Shown: positions 1 to 7,274, counted from the stretch's first letter. The stretch: 14,203 bases of DNA from Ruminococcaceae bacterium UBA3710 (GCA_002371985.1 DFHZ01000010.1:1-14203), one strand, 5' to 3'. Program-made: numbers and translations. Notes: generated by a model from the letters alone, not told the origin.

Positions 1-824
1 ATGTTTATAGAATTACTGTAAGACTTAACATCCCTTACAGAAACACTCGAAAGTCCTATGTCAAGCAATTCCCGATGGTCAGCCCAGTCGTTTTTATCAT
101 TTAGTGTTACGGCGATTATAAATTTGCCGTCTTTTCTTGATGCCGAAACTAAGCACCTGCCCGACTTTTTAGTAAACCCCGTTTTAACGCCTACAACATC
201 GTCATACATTTTAAGCAGTTTATTATGATTTGATAATGTCCTCTTATAAGGCGGATTGCCATAAGAAAGAACTGCTGTTTTTGAGGAAACCGCTTTTTGA
301 AACTCGGTATATTCAAAAGCCTTTTTAGTGATAAGAGCAAGTTCGTAAGCCGTTGTATAATGATTTTCCGCATCAAGTCCCGACGGGGTTACAAAACTCG
401 TATTTGCAAGATTTAATTCTTTTGCCTTGTTATTCATCATCTCGGCAAAGTTCTCTATCGTACCGCCGAGTGTTATGGCAATAGCATTTGCAGAATCATT
501 GCCGGAACAAAGCAACATCCCGTACAAAAGGTCGTGAAGTGTTACCCTATCTCCTGCAAGAAGTCCCATTGAAGTTCCCTCAACCTTTACCATTTCTTCG
601 GTTACGGTTATTTCTTTTTCTAAATTACCGTATTCGCAAAGCAAAAGTGCCGTCATTATTTTGGTTGTACTCGCCATAGGAAGCCTTATATCCGCATCCT
701 TTGAATAGATGATTTCGCCGGTATCACCGTTTATTACAACCGCAGACTTAGCCGAAACAGCATAGGTTTTAAAACTAAAAGTCAACGCAAAAAGAGTTAA
801 AACAAGACAAAAAAACTTTTTCAT
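1..824 (-). CDS. D-alanyl-D-alanine carboxypeptidase (peptidase S11, DacF/PBP5-like), 3' end outside window
   Basis: A secreted or membrane-anchored penicillin-binding protein that removes the terminal D-Ala of peptidoglycan stem peptides. The frame reads open from ATG at 824 to the left edge (274 codons, no stop seen). Residues 1-25 form a typical signal peptide (MKKFF, hydrophobic core, then TYAVSA). All three catalytic motifs of the S11 family are present: S52-T-T-K55, S107-G-N109 and K214-T-G216. A GGGGGAA SD precedes the start. The C-terminal domain and membrane anchor are missing because the window ends. It is the last visible gene of the scpAB operon, 50 nt after gerW, the place that dacB/dacF-type genes hold in many Clostridia and Bacilli. 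A role in spore cortex or general wall maturation is inference, since the motifs do not separate DacB, DacF and DacA. Confidence 0.93.
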   Translation of the reverse strand, partial: MKKFFCLVLTLFALTFSFKTYAVSAKSAVVINGDTGEIIYSKDADIRLPMASTTKIMTALLLCEYGNLEKEITVTEEMVKVEGTSMGLLAGDRVTLHDLLYGMLLCSGNDSANAIAITLGGTIENFAEMMNNKAKELNLANTSFVTPSGLDAENHYTTAYELALITKKAFEYTEFQKAVSSKTAVLSYGNPPYKRTLSNHNKLLKMYDDVVGVKTGFTKKSGRCLVSASRKDGKFIIAVTLNDKNDWADHRELLDIGLSSVSVRDVKSYSNSIN

Positions 825-874
825 AAAATTCCCCCGACAAAAAATATTTATGCGGGAGAGATTTTTTTATTCTT

Positions 875-1249
875 TTATCCGTTATTCTTGTCTTTGGAAA
901 ACAGAGACTTAACCTTATCCATAAGTTCGGGTGCCATATTTATAGCCTTTTCAACCGGTCCGAGTTCATTGTAAATAGGAAGCATTCTGACATTGCCGTT
1001 ATTCACGGCGATAAAAGCAACCGGATTTATGGAAACTCCTGCTCCGCCGCCTCCGCCGAATAGTTCGGCATTATTTTTGTTAGGAAAATCGCTTCCGCCG
1101 GTTGCAACACCGAACGAAACTTTTGAAACAGGGATAAGAGTTATACCGTCTACCGTAATCGGCGTACCGATAATGGTATCGGCATCAACCGCAGCACGAA
1201 GATTATTCATAGTTGCTTCCATTATTCCGCCAATTTTATTTTCGCTCAT
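875..1249 (-). CDS. gerW: GerW/YtfJ family sporulation protein
   Basis: A 124-residue protein matching the GerW (YtfJ) family, a small spore protein needed for normal germination in Bacillus. Visible family features are the N-terminal IGGIMEATMNNLRA segment, TIIGTPITVDGITLIPVSKVSFG at about 25-47, the glycine run at 65-69 and the INPVAFIAVNNG block at 74-85. The ATG at 1249 has an AGAGGA SD inside the end of the DUF2953 gene, and the two reading frames overlap by 14 nt, so translation is probably coupled. It has no signal peptide or membrane segment, as usual for the family. Family assignment is by recognition of conserved blocks; the germination role is taken from Bacillus and not shown here. 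Confidence 0.93.
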   Translation of the reverse strand: MSENKIGGIMEATMNNLRAAVDADTIIGTPITVDGITLIPVSKVSFGVATGGSDFPNKNNAELFGGGGGAGVSINPVAFIAVNNGNVRMLPIYNELGPVEKAINMAPELMDKVKSLFSKDKNNG

Positions 1250-1874
1250 TTTTATCCTCTTCCTTTATAAATTTTCTATATTCAAAATATCCTTTTATCA
1301 AAGCAACTAAGGCATAAATAAGCCTTAACTTTACGCAAAACGACAAATCTAAAATTATTGCCGTTTTATTAAAATCTGCACTTATGTTGATTTCTTTGTA
1401 CTTAACCGAGGCATTAGATGTAATAAGTGATAAAATCGGGTACAAAGCCGTGCAAATCGTCCCGTACATAATCGCAGTATCAGCCGCATCTTCAGAAGAA
1501 ACGCTTAAATTAAGCCTGATATGGTCAAATTTTAGTTTCTTCAAAAACCAGACTAACTTCCCGAGAATTATTTTTGCGATTTCTCCGAAATATCTGACCG
1601 CACCGACTGTTCCGCTTTCTTCTTTTTTATTTTTAAAAGTATTTACTAATTTGTTTTCTTTTTTCTGCTCTTTTTGGGTTTCGTTTTCGGTATCTTGAGG
1701 CTTAGTTTTCTCTTTTTTCTCTTTTTTAGGTTTTGAACTGTCAAAAATCTTTATACCGGAAAATCTTACAATCACCTTAAAATCATCTTTTACCGACAAA
1801 AACACACTAATCGGTAAAAAAAGCAAAAGCAGAATAAAAACAATTATTCCTAAGATGATAAATAATGCAGTCAT
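1236..1874 (-). CDS. DUF2953 domain protein (YtfI-like)
   Basis: A 212-residue protein of unknown biochemical function that regularly neighbours gerW. Residues 3-27 form one hydrophobic N-terminal membrane segment, followed by a short beta-like stretch (SVKDDFKVIVRFSGIKIF). A highly charged Lys/Glu-rich linker lies at about 48-90. The DUF2953 body (KLKFDHIRLNLSVSSEDAADTAIMYG, then NINISADF-like strands) ends in a weakly hydrophobic helix and a basic tail. In-out topology with the body outside the membrane is inference. The start overlaps the scpB stop by one base (TAATG) and has a GGAAGAGG SD. Pairing with gerW suggests a sporulation role, but nothing in the sequence proves it. Confidence 0.85.
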   Translation of the reverse strand: MTALFIILGIIVFILLLLFLPISVFLSVKDDFKVIVRFSGIKIFDSSKPKKEKKEKTKPQDTENETQKEQKKENKLVNTFKNKKEESGTVGAVRYFGEIAKIILGKLVWFLKKLKFDHIRLNLSVSSEDAADTAIMYGTICTALYPILSLITSNASVKYKEINISADFNKTAIILDLSFCVKLRLIYALVALIKGYFEYRKFIKEEDKNERK

Positions 1875-2452
1875 TATTCCTCTTCCTTAAGGTCAATTTG
1901 CTCCATAGTAAGTTGTTCGCCTATATCGTTAATCTGAGGTTTATCTTCGGGAAGTTTCGGAAGTTCGGACAGGTCGCTGATTGAGAAACAGCGAAGGAAA
2001 TTCTTTGTTGTTCCGTAGAGTAAAGGTCTTCCGGGCAGTTCAAGTCTGCCTCTTTCCTCTATAAGTCCTTTTTCTACCAAAGTTGTGATAACTCCCGAAC
2101 AGTCTACGCCCCTCACCTGCTCGATAAAGGCTTTGGTAATCGGCTGATTGTAAGCTACTACCGCTAAAACCTCAAGTGCCGCAGGAGAAAGAGGAGTTTT
2201 CCTCTTAATATCAAATGCTTTTTTTATATATTCGGCATATTGCTCGTCTGACGCAAGTTGATATGTGTTTTGAAGTCTTAAGAGCATTATTCCCATTTTC
2301 TGTTCTTTCAGTCGCTCTTCCAAAAGTTTTGCGGTTTCTTCGATTTTTTCGGGTTTCTCTTCAAAAACCGAGGAAAGCCTTTCTATACTCATAGGTTCGC
2401 CCGACGAAAAAAGCACCGCAAGTAATGCCGAAATTTTTTGTTCTTTATTCAT
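1874..2452 (-). CDS. scpB: Segregation and condensation protein B
   Basis: A 192-residue ScpB, the winged-helix kleisin-interacting subunit that dimerises and binds ScpA in the SMC condensin complex for chromosome compaction and segregation. The N-terminal winged helix (ISALLAVLFSSGEPMSIERLSSVF) and the second one (LSPAALEVLAVVAYNQPITKAFIEQVRGVDC, then LVEKGLIEERGRLELPGRPLLYGTT) are both present and typical in order and length. The start ATG overlaps the scpA stop as ATGA (4-nt overlap) and has an AAGGAG SD, so it is translationally coupled to scpA. The acidic tail (about 170-192) is low in conservation, as usual. Confidence 0.97.
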   Translation of the reverse strand: MNKEQKISALLAVLFSSGEPMSIERLSSVFEEKPEKIEETAKLLEERLKEQKMGIMLLRLQNTYQLASDEQYAEYIKKAFDIKRKTPLSPAALEVLAVVAYNQPITKAFIEQVRGVDCSGVITTLVEKGLIEERGRLELPGRPLLYGTTKNFLRCFSISDLSELPKLPEDKPQINDIGEQLTMEQIDLKEEE

Positions 2453-3168
2453 CTTTTATGCTCCTTAACAAGTGTTATCTCGGTATCTTCGGCAGTATTC
2501 CCCGACAACTTTACACGGTTTGCTTTGCAAAGTTCAAGTACCGCCAAAAAAGTCGCAACAAGTTCGGAACGACTGTTTGCCGAATTATATAATGTGCTTA
2601 ATTTCTTGGTTCCGCCTTTTATCAGGTTTCGCATAACAAAAACAATTTTAGAAGAAACGGCAAAAATCTTTCTTGCCACAATTTTTGTAAACGGAGCAAC
2701 ACTCGGCGGTAACTTCCGCTTTCCTCTTCCTACCGCTTGAGAATAGGCAGAAAGCAATGTTTCAGGCGGATGGCAAAGTTCGTATGTCTTATCAAAATCA
2801 TACTCGCTCGGGGCTTTTACAAACCTATCAAATCCCGTAGTCATTAAAGAAAGTTTTTGTGCCATTTGGCGACAAATCTGATACTCGATAAGTTCGCCTG
2901 TCAATTCCTCTTTTAACTGCTCAATTTCCTCGTGCTTTGGAAGAAGACTTACCGTTTTTATATAAATAAGTCTTGAAGCCATTGTGATAAACTCACTTGC
3001 TATTTCCATTTCTTCCGATTTAAACTTTTCGATTTGCTCTAAATACTGGTCAATTAAAACAGTCAGATTTATATCAAAAATATTAAGTTTATTCTTCGCA
3101 ATCAGTTGCAAAAGAAGGTCAAGAGGGCCTTCAAAGTTTTCGATTTTATACGAAAGCTCTGTTTCCAT
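2449..3168 (-). CDS. scpA: Segregation and condensation protein A (kleisin)
   Basis: A 239-residue ScpA, the kleisin that bridges SMC heads and recruits ScpB. The N-terminal signature ENFEGPLDLLLQLIAKNKLNIFDI (residues 8-31) is nearly consensus. It is followed by QYLEQIEKFKSEEMEIASEFITMASRLIYIKTVSLLP, the helical SMC-neck contact region, and a C-terminal winged helix (about 165-235). The start at 3168 has a GGGGTG SD and lies 15 nt after the M50 gene. Length and domain order are normal and no break is seen. It is expressed with scpB through the ATGA junction. Confidence 0.97.
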   Translation of the reverse strand: METELSYKIENFEGPLDLLLQLIAKNKLNIFDINLTVLIDQYLEQIEKFKSEEMEIASEFITMASRLIYIKTVSLLPKHEEIEQLKEELTGELIEYQICRQMAQKLSLMTTGFDRFVKAPSEYDFDKTYELCHPPETLLSAYSQAVGRGKRKLPPSVAPFTKIVARKIFAVSSKIVFVMRNLIKGGTKKLSTLYNSANSRSELVATFLAVLELCKANRVKLSGNTAEDTEITLVKEHKR

Positions 3169-3183
3169 TTTTCACACCCCGAT

Positions 3184-3855
3184 TTAAAAAATACCAAAGA
3201 TAAGAGTAGTCAGGTTATTAAGCCCTGTCAAAATAGCCCCTGATAAATAAGAAAGAGGTCGGTCTAAAACTCCCAAATATATAAGAGCAAATACTCCCCA
3301 TATCAAATATCTCTCATAACGCATAAGTTTATAGTAAACCCTATCGGGAAGTACCGCATTCAAAATTCTCGAGCCGTCAAGCGGAGGAATGGGTATAAGA
3401 TTAAACACCGCCAAAGAAACATTTATCTGTGCTATAAAAATGCAGAGCAAATACAAATAGTATCCTATCGTATACGCTGATAAAAACATAGTAATAAAAC
3501 TTCTGATTACTATCGCAATGAACGCAACTATTATATTAGACATAGGCCCTGCAAGGGCAGTTATAGCCATTCCGACTTTAGGGTTTTTGAAGTTTCGCAT
3601 ATCTACGGAAACAGGTTTCGCCCAACCGAACCCGAAAATCAATATACACAGTGCTCCCAAGTAATCAATATGTGCCAAAGGGTTAAGGGTCAATCTGCCT
3701 TGATACCTTGGGGTCGGGTCGCCGAGTTTTGTTGCCACAAAACCGTGGGCGAACTCGTGAATAGGCAAAGTCAAAAATATTACAACTAATGACGAAACAA
3801 TATAAACCAATACATTTACAATATTCGTATTTCCGCTTAAAACATTAAATAACAT
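3184..3855 (-). CDS. Site-2-type membrane zinc metalloprotease (peptidase M50)
   Basis: A 223-residue polytopic membrane protein of the M50 family (YwhC-like short form without a PDZ domain). The zinc motif H33-E-F-A-H37 lies in the first long hydrophobic segment, and the second metal/structural motif NLIPIPPLDG is at 152-161, with Asp160 as the expected third ligand. In between are the family blocks NPLAHIDYLG and the glycine/proline segment AGPMSN at 102-107. About five or six membrane segments can be drawn. It begins 10 nt after the peptidase gene upstream, with an AGAGGTAA SD. The site-2 protease next to scpA is a conserved neighbourhood in Clostridia. The substrate is unknown, and SpoIVFB-like pro-sigma processing should not be assumed. 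Confidence 0.94.
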   Translation of the reverse strand: MLFNVLSGNTNIVNVLVYIVSSLVVIFLTLPIHEFAHGFVATKLGDPTPRYQGRLTLNPLAHIDYLGALCILIFGFGWAKPVSVDMRNFKNPKVGMAITALAGPMSNIIVAFIAIVIRSFITMFLSAYTIGYYLYLLCIFIAQINVSLAVFNLIPIPPLDGSRILNAVLPDRVYYKLMRYERYLIWGVFALIYLGVLDRPLSYLSGAILTGLNNLTTLIFGIF

Positions 3856-3865
3856 ACTTACCTCT

Positions 3866-4930
3866 TTATAAAATTATTAGTTCTTTAGGACTTTTTGTTA
3901 TATTTTCAAATGATACACCGTCAACTATAATCATATCTTCTATTCTGACGCCGAATTTATTTTCAACATAAATGCCCGGCTCTACGGTAATAACCATTCC
4001 GCTTTCAAGTATAGTTTCACATCTCGTATTAAAAGCGGGGTCCTCGTGTATCTCAATTCCAACACTATGGCCAAGTCCGTGCCCGAAACAACCCTTATAT
4101 CCGGCACCGTCAATTAAATCTCTTGCCGCCTTATCAACATCCTTGCATACTGCACCGGGTCTTATTTGTTTGAAGGCAATTTCTTGTGCCTTTATAACCG
4201 TTTCATAAATATGCCGTTGTTCGTCGGTGGCTTGTCCTACTGCAACGGTCCTTGTCATATCGCTGTGGTATCCGCCGTAAACAGCACCGAAATCCATTGT
4301 TACAAAATCGCCGTTTTCTATTTTTTTGTCGGTCGGGACACCGTGCGGCAATGACGAATTTTTGCCAGAAACTACTATAAAATCAAAGGACACACCCTCG
4401 CTACCGAGTTGTCTTAGGTAAAACTCCATATCAAGTGCAATTTCTTTTTCTGTCCTGCCGACCGATATTCTGTCAAGAATATACGAAAATGTTTTATCGG
4501 TAATCTCTTGTGCAGACTTTATTTTTTCAATTTCTGTTTTACTCTTAACACTTCTGAGTTCTGCCAAAAGTTTGCCGAATTTATTGTCTGCCGAGAGTTC
4601 CGCTTTAAGGTTTTTCTTATAAGTAAAAAAATCGTTGAGGCTGATTTTATCGCATTCTGTATAAACAGTTTTGACATTTTCTTTTTCGCATATTTGATTA
4701 AGTTGAAAAAAGGTTTTTTCGAGCATAATTACATCAAGGTGTTTAACCTCGGCTTTTGCCTTTTCAAAATACCTGAAATCAATTAAAAAATAAGCATTCT
4801 TCTTTGTAATAAAAACAATTCCTGCACTTGAATGAAATCCCGATATATAAAATCTGTTTGCATCACTTTTGATAAGCAAAGCCTCGTTATCGTCCAATGC
4901 GTTTTTTAATTTATCTACCCTGTTTTCCAT
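3866..4930 (-). CDS. Xaa-Pro peptidase (M24 family aminopeptidase P-like)
   Basis: A 354-residue cytosolic dinuclear-metal peptidase that releases N-terminal residues before proline. The N-terminal creatinase-type domain covers about 1-125 and the pita-bread catalytic domain about 130-354. All five metal ligands are visible: D213 and D224 in MDFGAVYGGYHSD, H288 in GHGLGHSVG, E317 in TVEPGIY and E331 in VRIEDM. H196 (LPHG) and H295 are the usual catalytic histidines. A longer frame opens at a TTG at 4945, but that TTG overlaps the GAGGT SD that sits 8 nt before ATG 4930, so 4930 is the better start. It is the first gene of the seven-gene minus-strand operon, about 50 nt from its promoter. Confidence 0.94.
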   Translation of the reverse strand: MENRVDKLKNALDDNEALLIKSDANRFYISGFHSSAGIVFITKKNAYFLIDFRYFEKAKAEVKHLDVIMLEKTFFQLNQICEKENVKTVYTECDKISLNDFFTYKKNLKAELSADNKFGKLLAELRSVKSKTEIEKIKSAQEITDKTFSYILDRISVGRTEKEIALDMEFYLRQLGSEGVSFDFIVVSGKNSSLPHGVPTDKKIENGDFVTMDFGAVYGGYHSDMTRTVAVGQATDEQRHIYETVIKAQEIAFKQIRPGAVCKDVDKAARDLIDGAGYKGCFGHGLGHSVGIEIHEDPAFNTRCETILESGMVITVEPGIYVENKFGVRIEDMIIVDGVSFENITKSPKELIIL

Positions 4931-4981
4931 ATCGGTCAACCTCAAAAGAAATAAGAAAAAATCATATATTTATTCGATTTT

Positions 4982-5010
4982 ATTATACACTAAAATATAC
5001 CGTTTTTCAA
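4982..5010 (-). promoter_or_regulatory. Sigma-A promoter of the peptidase-scpAB-gerW operon
   Basis: On the minus strand TTGAAA (5010-5005) is separated by 17 nt from a perfect TATAAT (4987-4982). The predicted start lies about 45 nt before the peptidase ATG at 4930. No other promoter of this quality was seen between here and position 825, which supports one long operon. The remaining bases between 5011 and 5094 show nothing recognisable. Confidence 0.8.
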
Positions 5011-5094
5011 GGATAATATGGAAATAATCTTCTATCCACCGCCGGACTGTCATTCACCACCGATTTGCTTTCAAATCCATTCGTCAATAGATAT

Positions 5095-5130
5095 AAAACC
5101 GGCAGGGCACAAAAGCACCCTGTCGGTTTT
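5095..5130 (-). terminator. Terminator after tRNA-Gly (possibly bidirectional)
   Basis: An inverted repeat with 10-nt arms around ACCGGCAGGG / CCCTGTCGGT directly follows the 3' end of tRNA-Gly in the direction of transcription. Read on the minus strand the stem has one A-C mismatch and ends in TTTTATAT. Read on the plus strand the same position is a G-U pair and a run of T follows. Its location fits termination of the tRNA transcript, and the better plus-strand pairing means that it may also work against antisense transcription. Confidence 0.65.
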
Positions 5131-5204
5131 TGGAGCGGACAACGGGAATCGAACCCGCCTATTCAGCTTGGGAAGCTGACATTCTACCGATGAATTATGT
5201 CCGC
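5131..5204 (-). tRNA. tRNA-Gly (anticodon CCC)
   Basis: A complete cloverleaf on the minus strand: 7-bp acceptor GCGGACA/TGTCCGC, D arm ATTC...GAAT, anticodon stem TCAGC/GCTGA with loop TTCCCAA, and a T arm containing TTCGATTC. The encoded CCA end is at 5133-5131. The anticodon CCC (plus-strand 5170-5172) reads the glycine codon GGG. It has its own promoter, although dinB transcripts could also read into it because no terminator separates them. Confidence 0.95.
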
Positions 5205-5222
5205 AAATATGATAACATTTAT

Positions 5223-5251
5223 ATTGTAGCACATAAATCATTAAATTTCAA
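5223..5251 (-). promoter_or_regulatory. Promoter of tRNA-Gly
   Basis: Minus strand TTGAAA (5251-5246), 17-nt spacer, TACAAT (5228-5223), ending 18 nt before the mature tRNA. The -35 hexamer overlaps the last bases and stop codon of dinB. Confidence 0.7.
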
Positions 5252-6441
5252 GTTTCTTTATCTACGCTGACCGCTCTTTTTATGCTTGATTTTCCGAATT
5301 TTTCTCTGACCTTAATTATTGACTCTTCAATAAGTTCTTCCCTGTCCTCGTCAAGTGTATTGCCAAACAAATCTACCTGAAAAGCGGTATCGGTTTTCGG
5401 ACGCAGATTTATCGCTCTGAAACCGACCGACCGCAAGGGCTTTGAAAAATCATAGGTGCTTTTGAAAAAGTCCATTGCCCTTCTTGCCAATGTCATAGAA
5501 CAATCGGTTGCGTTTTTAAAGGTTTTTGAGGTTTCCTTTGTTTCGAGAGAGGATGTTCTCGTATGAATACAAATTCCCGTAGCCGTAAGCCCTTTTTTGC
5601 GAAGTTGCCTTGAAATATCTTCAGCCAACTCGACATAGATTTTCCAAACCGTTTCATAATCTGATATATCATTTTTAGGTGTTACCGACCTGCCTACGCT
5701 TTTTGGAAGATAATCGTCAGTATAAGGAGTAACGGGGGTTTCGTCAAGACCGAGAGCATTATTCTTTAACTCTATGCCGTTTTTACCGAGCAACTTTTTA
5801 AGTGTCGCATCATCGGCAAGGGTCAGGTCGCCGACAGTAAATATCCCTACTCTGTTTAACCGCTCGGCAGTTCTTTTTCCTACGAACAACAGATCGCCGA
5901 CCGGCAATGGCCAGACCTTTTGCTTGAAATTTTCCCTCGATATAACCGTAACCGCATCTGGTTTTTTCATATCGGAACCGAGTTTTGCAAAAACCTTATT
6001 GAACGAAACTCCGACAGAAATAGTAAGTTCCAACTCTTTTTTTACTTCTTTTCTTATCCTGTTTGCAATGGTTTCGCCGTCGCCGAACAAAAGTCTGCTC
6101 CCTGTTACATCAAGCCAGCATTCGTCCATACCGAAAGGCTCGACAATATCTGTATACCTTTCGTAAATCTTTCTGACCGCTTTTGAATATTCCTCATATT
6201 TTTTATAATTAGGCGGCAGAATTATGAGGTTCGGGCATTTTGCCTTTGCCTCCCATACTACCTCTGCCGTTTTAACACCGTATTTTTTAGCAATTTCGTT
6301 TTTGGCAAGAACGATGCCGTGTCTATCTTCAACGCTTCCGCAAACTGCAACGGGTTCCCCTATAAGGGTTTTGCAGGAAAGCAACGAAACAGACGCAAAA
6401 AAATTATTCAAATCGCAATGCAAAATAGTTCTGTCTGCCAA
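5248..6441 (-). CDS. dinB: Y-family DNA polymerase IV
   Basis: A 397-residue translesion DNA polymerase. The palm begins with D10-LNNFFASV, with Phe15 at the ribonucleotide steric-gate position. The second catalytic motif is MDECWLDVT with D106 and E107. The helix-hairpin-helix region (LFVGKRTAERLNRVGIFTVGDL) is at about 185-206, the little-finger domain at about 245-350, and a beta-clamp-binding pentapeptide Q355-VDLF359 near the C-terminus. The start codon is TTG at 6441, with an AAGGGGTGA SD six bases upstream and no ATG candidate before the catalytic Asp. It is controlled by a LexA box at its transcription start, and probably also by read-through from the zinc-ribbon/sigma-like genes, because no terminator lies between. 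The DinB/UmuC-type assignment is firm; the exact subfamily is less so. Confidence 0.95.
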   Translation of the reverse strand: MADRTILHCDLNNFFASVSLLSCKTLIGEPVAVCGSVEDRHGIVLAKNEIAKKYGVKTAEVVWEAKAKCPNLIILPPNYKKYEEYSKAVRKIYERYTDIVEPFGMDECWLDVTGSRLLFGDGETIANRIRKEVKKELELTISVGVSFNKVFAKLGSDMKKPDAVTVISRENFKQKVWPLPVGDLLFVGKRTAERLNRVGIFTVGDLTLADDATLKKLLGKNGIELKNNALGLDETPVTPYTDDYLPKSVGRSVTPKNDISDYETVWKIYVELAEDISRQLRKKGLTATGICIHTRTSSLETKETSKTFKNATDCSMTLARRAMDFFKSTYDFSKPLRSVGFRAINLRPKTDTAFQVDLFGNTLDEDREELIEESIIKVREKFGKSSIKRAVSVDKET

Positions 6442-6450
6442 AAAATCACC

Positions 6451-6474
6451 CCTTTAGAACAAATGTTCTAAAGG
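6451..6474 (-). promoter_or_regulatory. LexA (SOS) operator of dinB
   Basis: The core GAACAAATGTTC at 6457-6468 fits the Firmicute LexA/DinR consensus GAAC-RNRY-GTTC in every position. It lies in a 24-bp palindrome with 11-bp perfect arms and a 2-nt centre. It covers the predicted transcription start just after the -10 box, and its downstream arm merges with the SD of dinB, so a bound repressor would block initiation. Confidence 0.9.
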
Positions 6475-6475
6475 T

Positions 6476-6504
6476 ATTATAAAAAAAATAAACCCTTTTG
6501 TAAA
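6476..6504 (-). promoter_or_regulatory. Promoter of dinB
   Basis: Minus strand TTTACA (6504-6499), 17-nt spacer, perfect TATAAT (6481-6476), located between the stop codon of the sigma-like gene and the LexA box. It gives dinB a damage-inducible promoter independent of the upstream genes. Confidence 0.8.
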
Positions 6505-6511
6505 GACCTAT

Positions 6512-6832
6512 TTAAAAAATCTTTAATTTTTCGAGTGCCACAATATGTAATCTTTCAATTTGTCTTTTACTGTAATTGAGTTCATAACTTACAGTTTCAA
6601 GGCTTCTGCCCAAAATATATTTCTGAAACAGTATTTCGGATAAAATTCCGTCGTCAACATTTTTTATACTGTTTTCTATACTTTCAATTACCTGATTGGT
6701 TTTTTTAATCTGCGTTTGGTAATACTCTTTCTTATCAGGAAACATTTCGCACATTTCTTTAAGCCGTCCGATTTTGGCAAAGAAAACTCTGTATCCTTTA
6801 AGAAACCTCGTTTTTTCTTCCAACTTTTCCAT
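6512..6832 (-). CDS. Sigma-70 region 4-like HTH protein (phage/ICE-type small regulator)
   Basis: A 106-residue, Lys/Glu-rich protein. Residues about 25-60 are predicted helical or coiled coil (IKKTNQVIESIENSIKNV). Residues about 62-103 (ILSEILFQKYILGRSLETVSYELNYSKRQIERLHIVALEKL) resemble the helix-turn-helix of sigma factor region 4, as in DUF1492/ArpU-like phage transcription regulators. Region 2 is absent, so it is not a complete sigma factor. The ATG at 6832 lies inside the 3' end of the zinc-ribbon gene (35-nt overlap) and has an AAGGAAG SD. It is transcribed from the promoter at 7320-7348 and is followed by dinB after 70 nt. A DNA- or polymerase-binding role is inference. Confidence 0.7.
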   Translation of the reverse strand: MEKLEEKTRFLKGYRVFFAKIGRLKEMCEMFPDKKEYYQTQIKKTNQVIESIENSIKNVDDGILSEILFQKYILGRSLETVSYELNYSKRQIERLHIVALEKLKIF

Positions 6833-7220
6833 TCTTTTTTTCTTCCTTTAAAAGTTTTGGTAGTACACAAGCGGTAAATTGACCGTAAGAAAGTTTTGTA
6901 TTGTGCTCTTTGTTGTATTTATCAAGCATTCTTGCCGTTTCGTAAATAGGCGAACTCTTTATATGTATATATTTTTTTCTTTGTTGTTCATACAGTTTTT
7001 CGCCCTGCTTTCGGCAAACGATTGAACAGTAATCCTTTTTATTCGTCCCAAGCGACCTACCGCAACATTTACAGTATCTGATAATATTTTCGGTAATATT
7101 ATCACTGCCGCATTCGGGGCAAACAAAGTAAACTCTTGATATTGTTAACATTTCATCATCTTTTTCCTTGATTTTTTGCGGATAATCAAAATTTCTTCCG
7201 CAGTCCTTACAATGGTACAT
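6798..7220 (-). CDS. Double zinc-ribbon protein of unknown function
   Basis: A 140-residue protein with two cysteine clusters. The first pairs C4-x2-C7 with C34-x2-C37 across a 26-residue loop; the second pairs C50-x2-C53 with C65-x3-C69 (YCKCCGRSL...YCSIVC, treble-clef-like). A basic helical region follows, and then a segment LDKYNKEHNTKLSYGQFTACVLP seen in small phage- and ICE-encoded regulators. The open frame reaches 7319, but that ATG lies between the -10 box and the transcription start; ATG 7220 has a GGAGGAA SD and begins directly with the first CxxC, so it is chosen. It is the first gene of the operon controlled by the XRE operators. Function is not recognised; nucleic-acid or protein binding is likely from the zinc motifs. 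Confidence 0.7.
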   Translation of the reverse strand: MYHCKDCGRNFDYPQKIKEKDDEMLTISRVYFVCPECGSDNITENIIRYCKCCGRSLGTNKKDYCSIVCRKQGEKLYEQQRKKYIHIKSSPIYETARMLDKYNKEHNTKLSYGQFTACVLPKLLKEEKKNGKVGRKNEVS

Positions 7221-7245
7221 ACTATTTGTTCCTCCAAAAAAATAC

Positions 7246-7274
7246 TTGACAATTACGAAAAAGCGTAATATAAT
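7246..7274 (+). promoter_or_regulatory. Perfect consensus promoter of xre-immA with operator O1 in the spacer
   Basis: TTGACA (7246-7251), 17-nt spacer, TATAAT (7269-7274), a full match to the sigma-A consensus. The spacer is one base plus the 16-bp palindrome TTACGAAAAAGCGTAA (O1, 7253-7268), so a repressor bound there would exclude RNA polymerase. Transcription would start near 7281 and give a leader of about 108 nt before xre, passing through O2, O3 and O4 and the opposing promoter. Confidence 0.85.

Noticed and set aside
993..1310. Plus-strand frames opposite gerW and the other minus-strand operon genes
   Set aside because: They are shadows of strongly conserved genes, with proline or phenylalanine-rich compositions and no SD.
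6688..6870. 60-codon frame on the minus strand between the zinc-ribbon and sigma-like genes
   Set aside because: It overlaps both genes in a third frame, has a low-complexity basic composition and no sensible domain.
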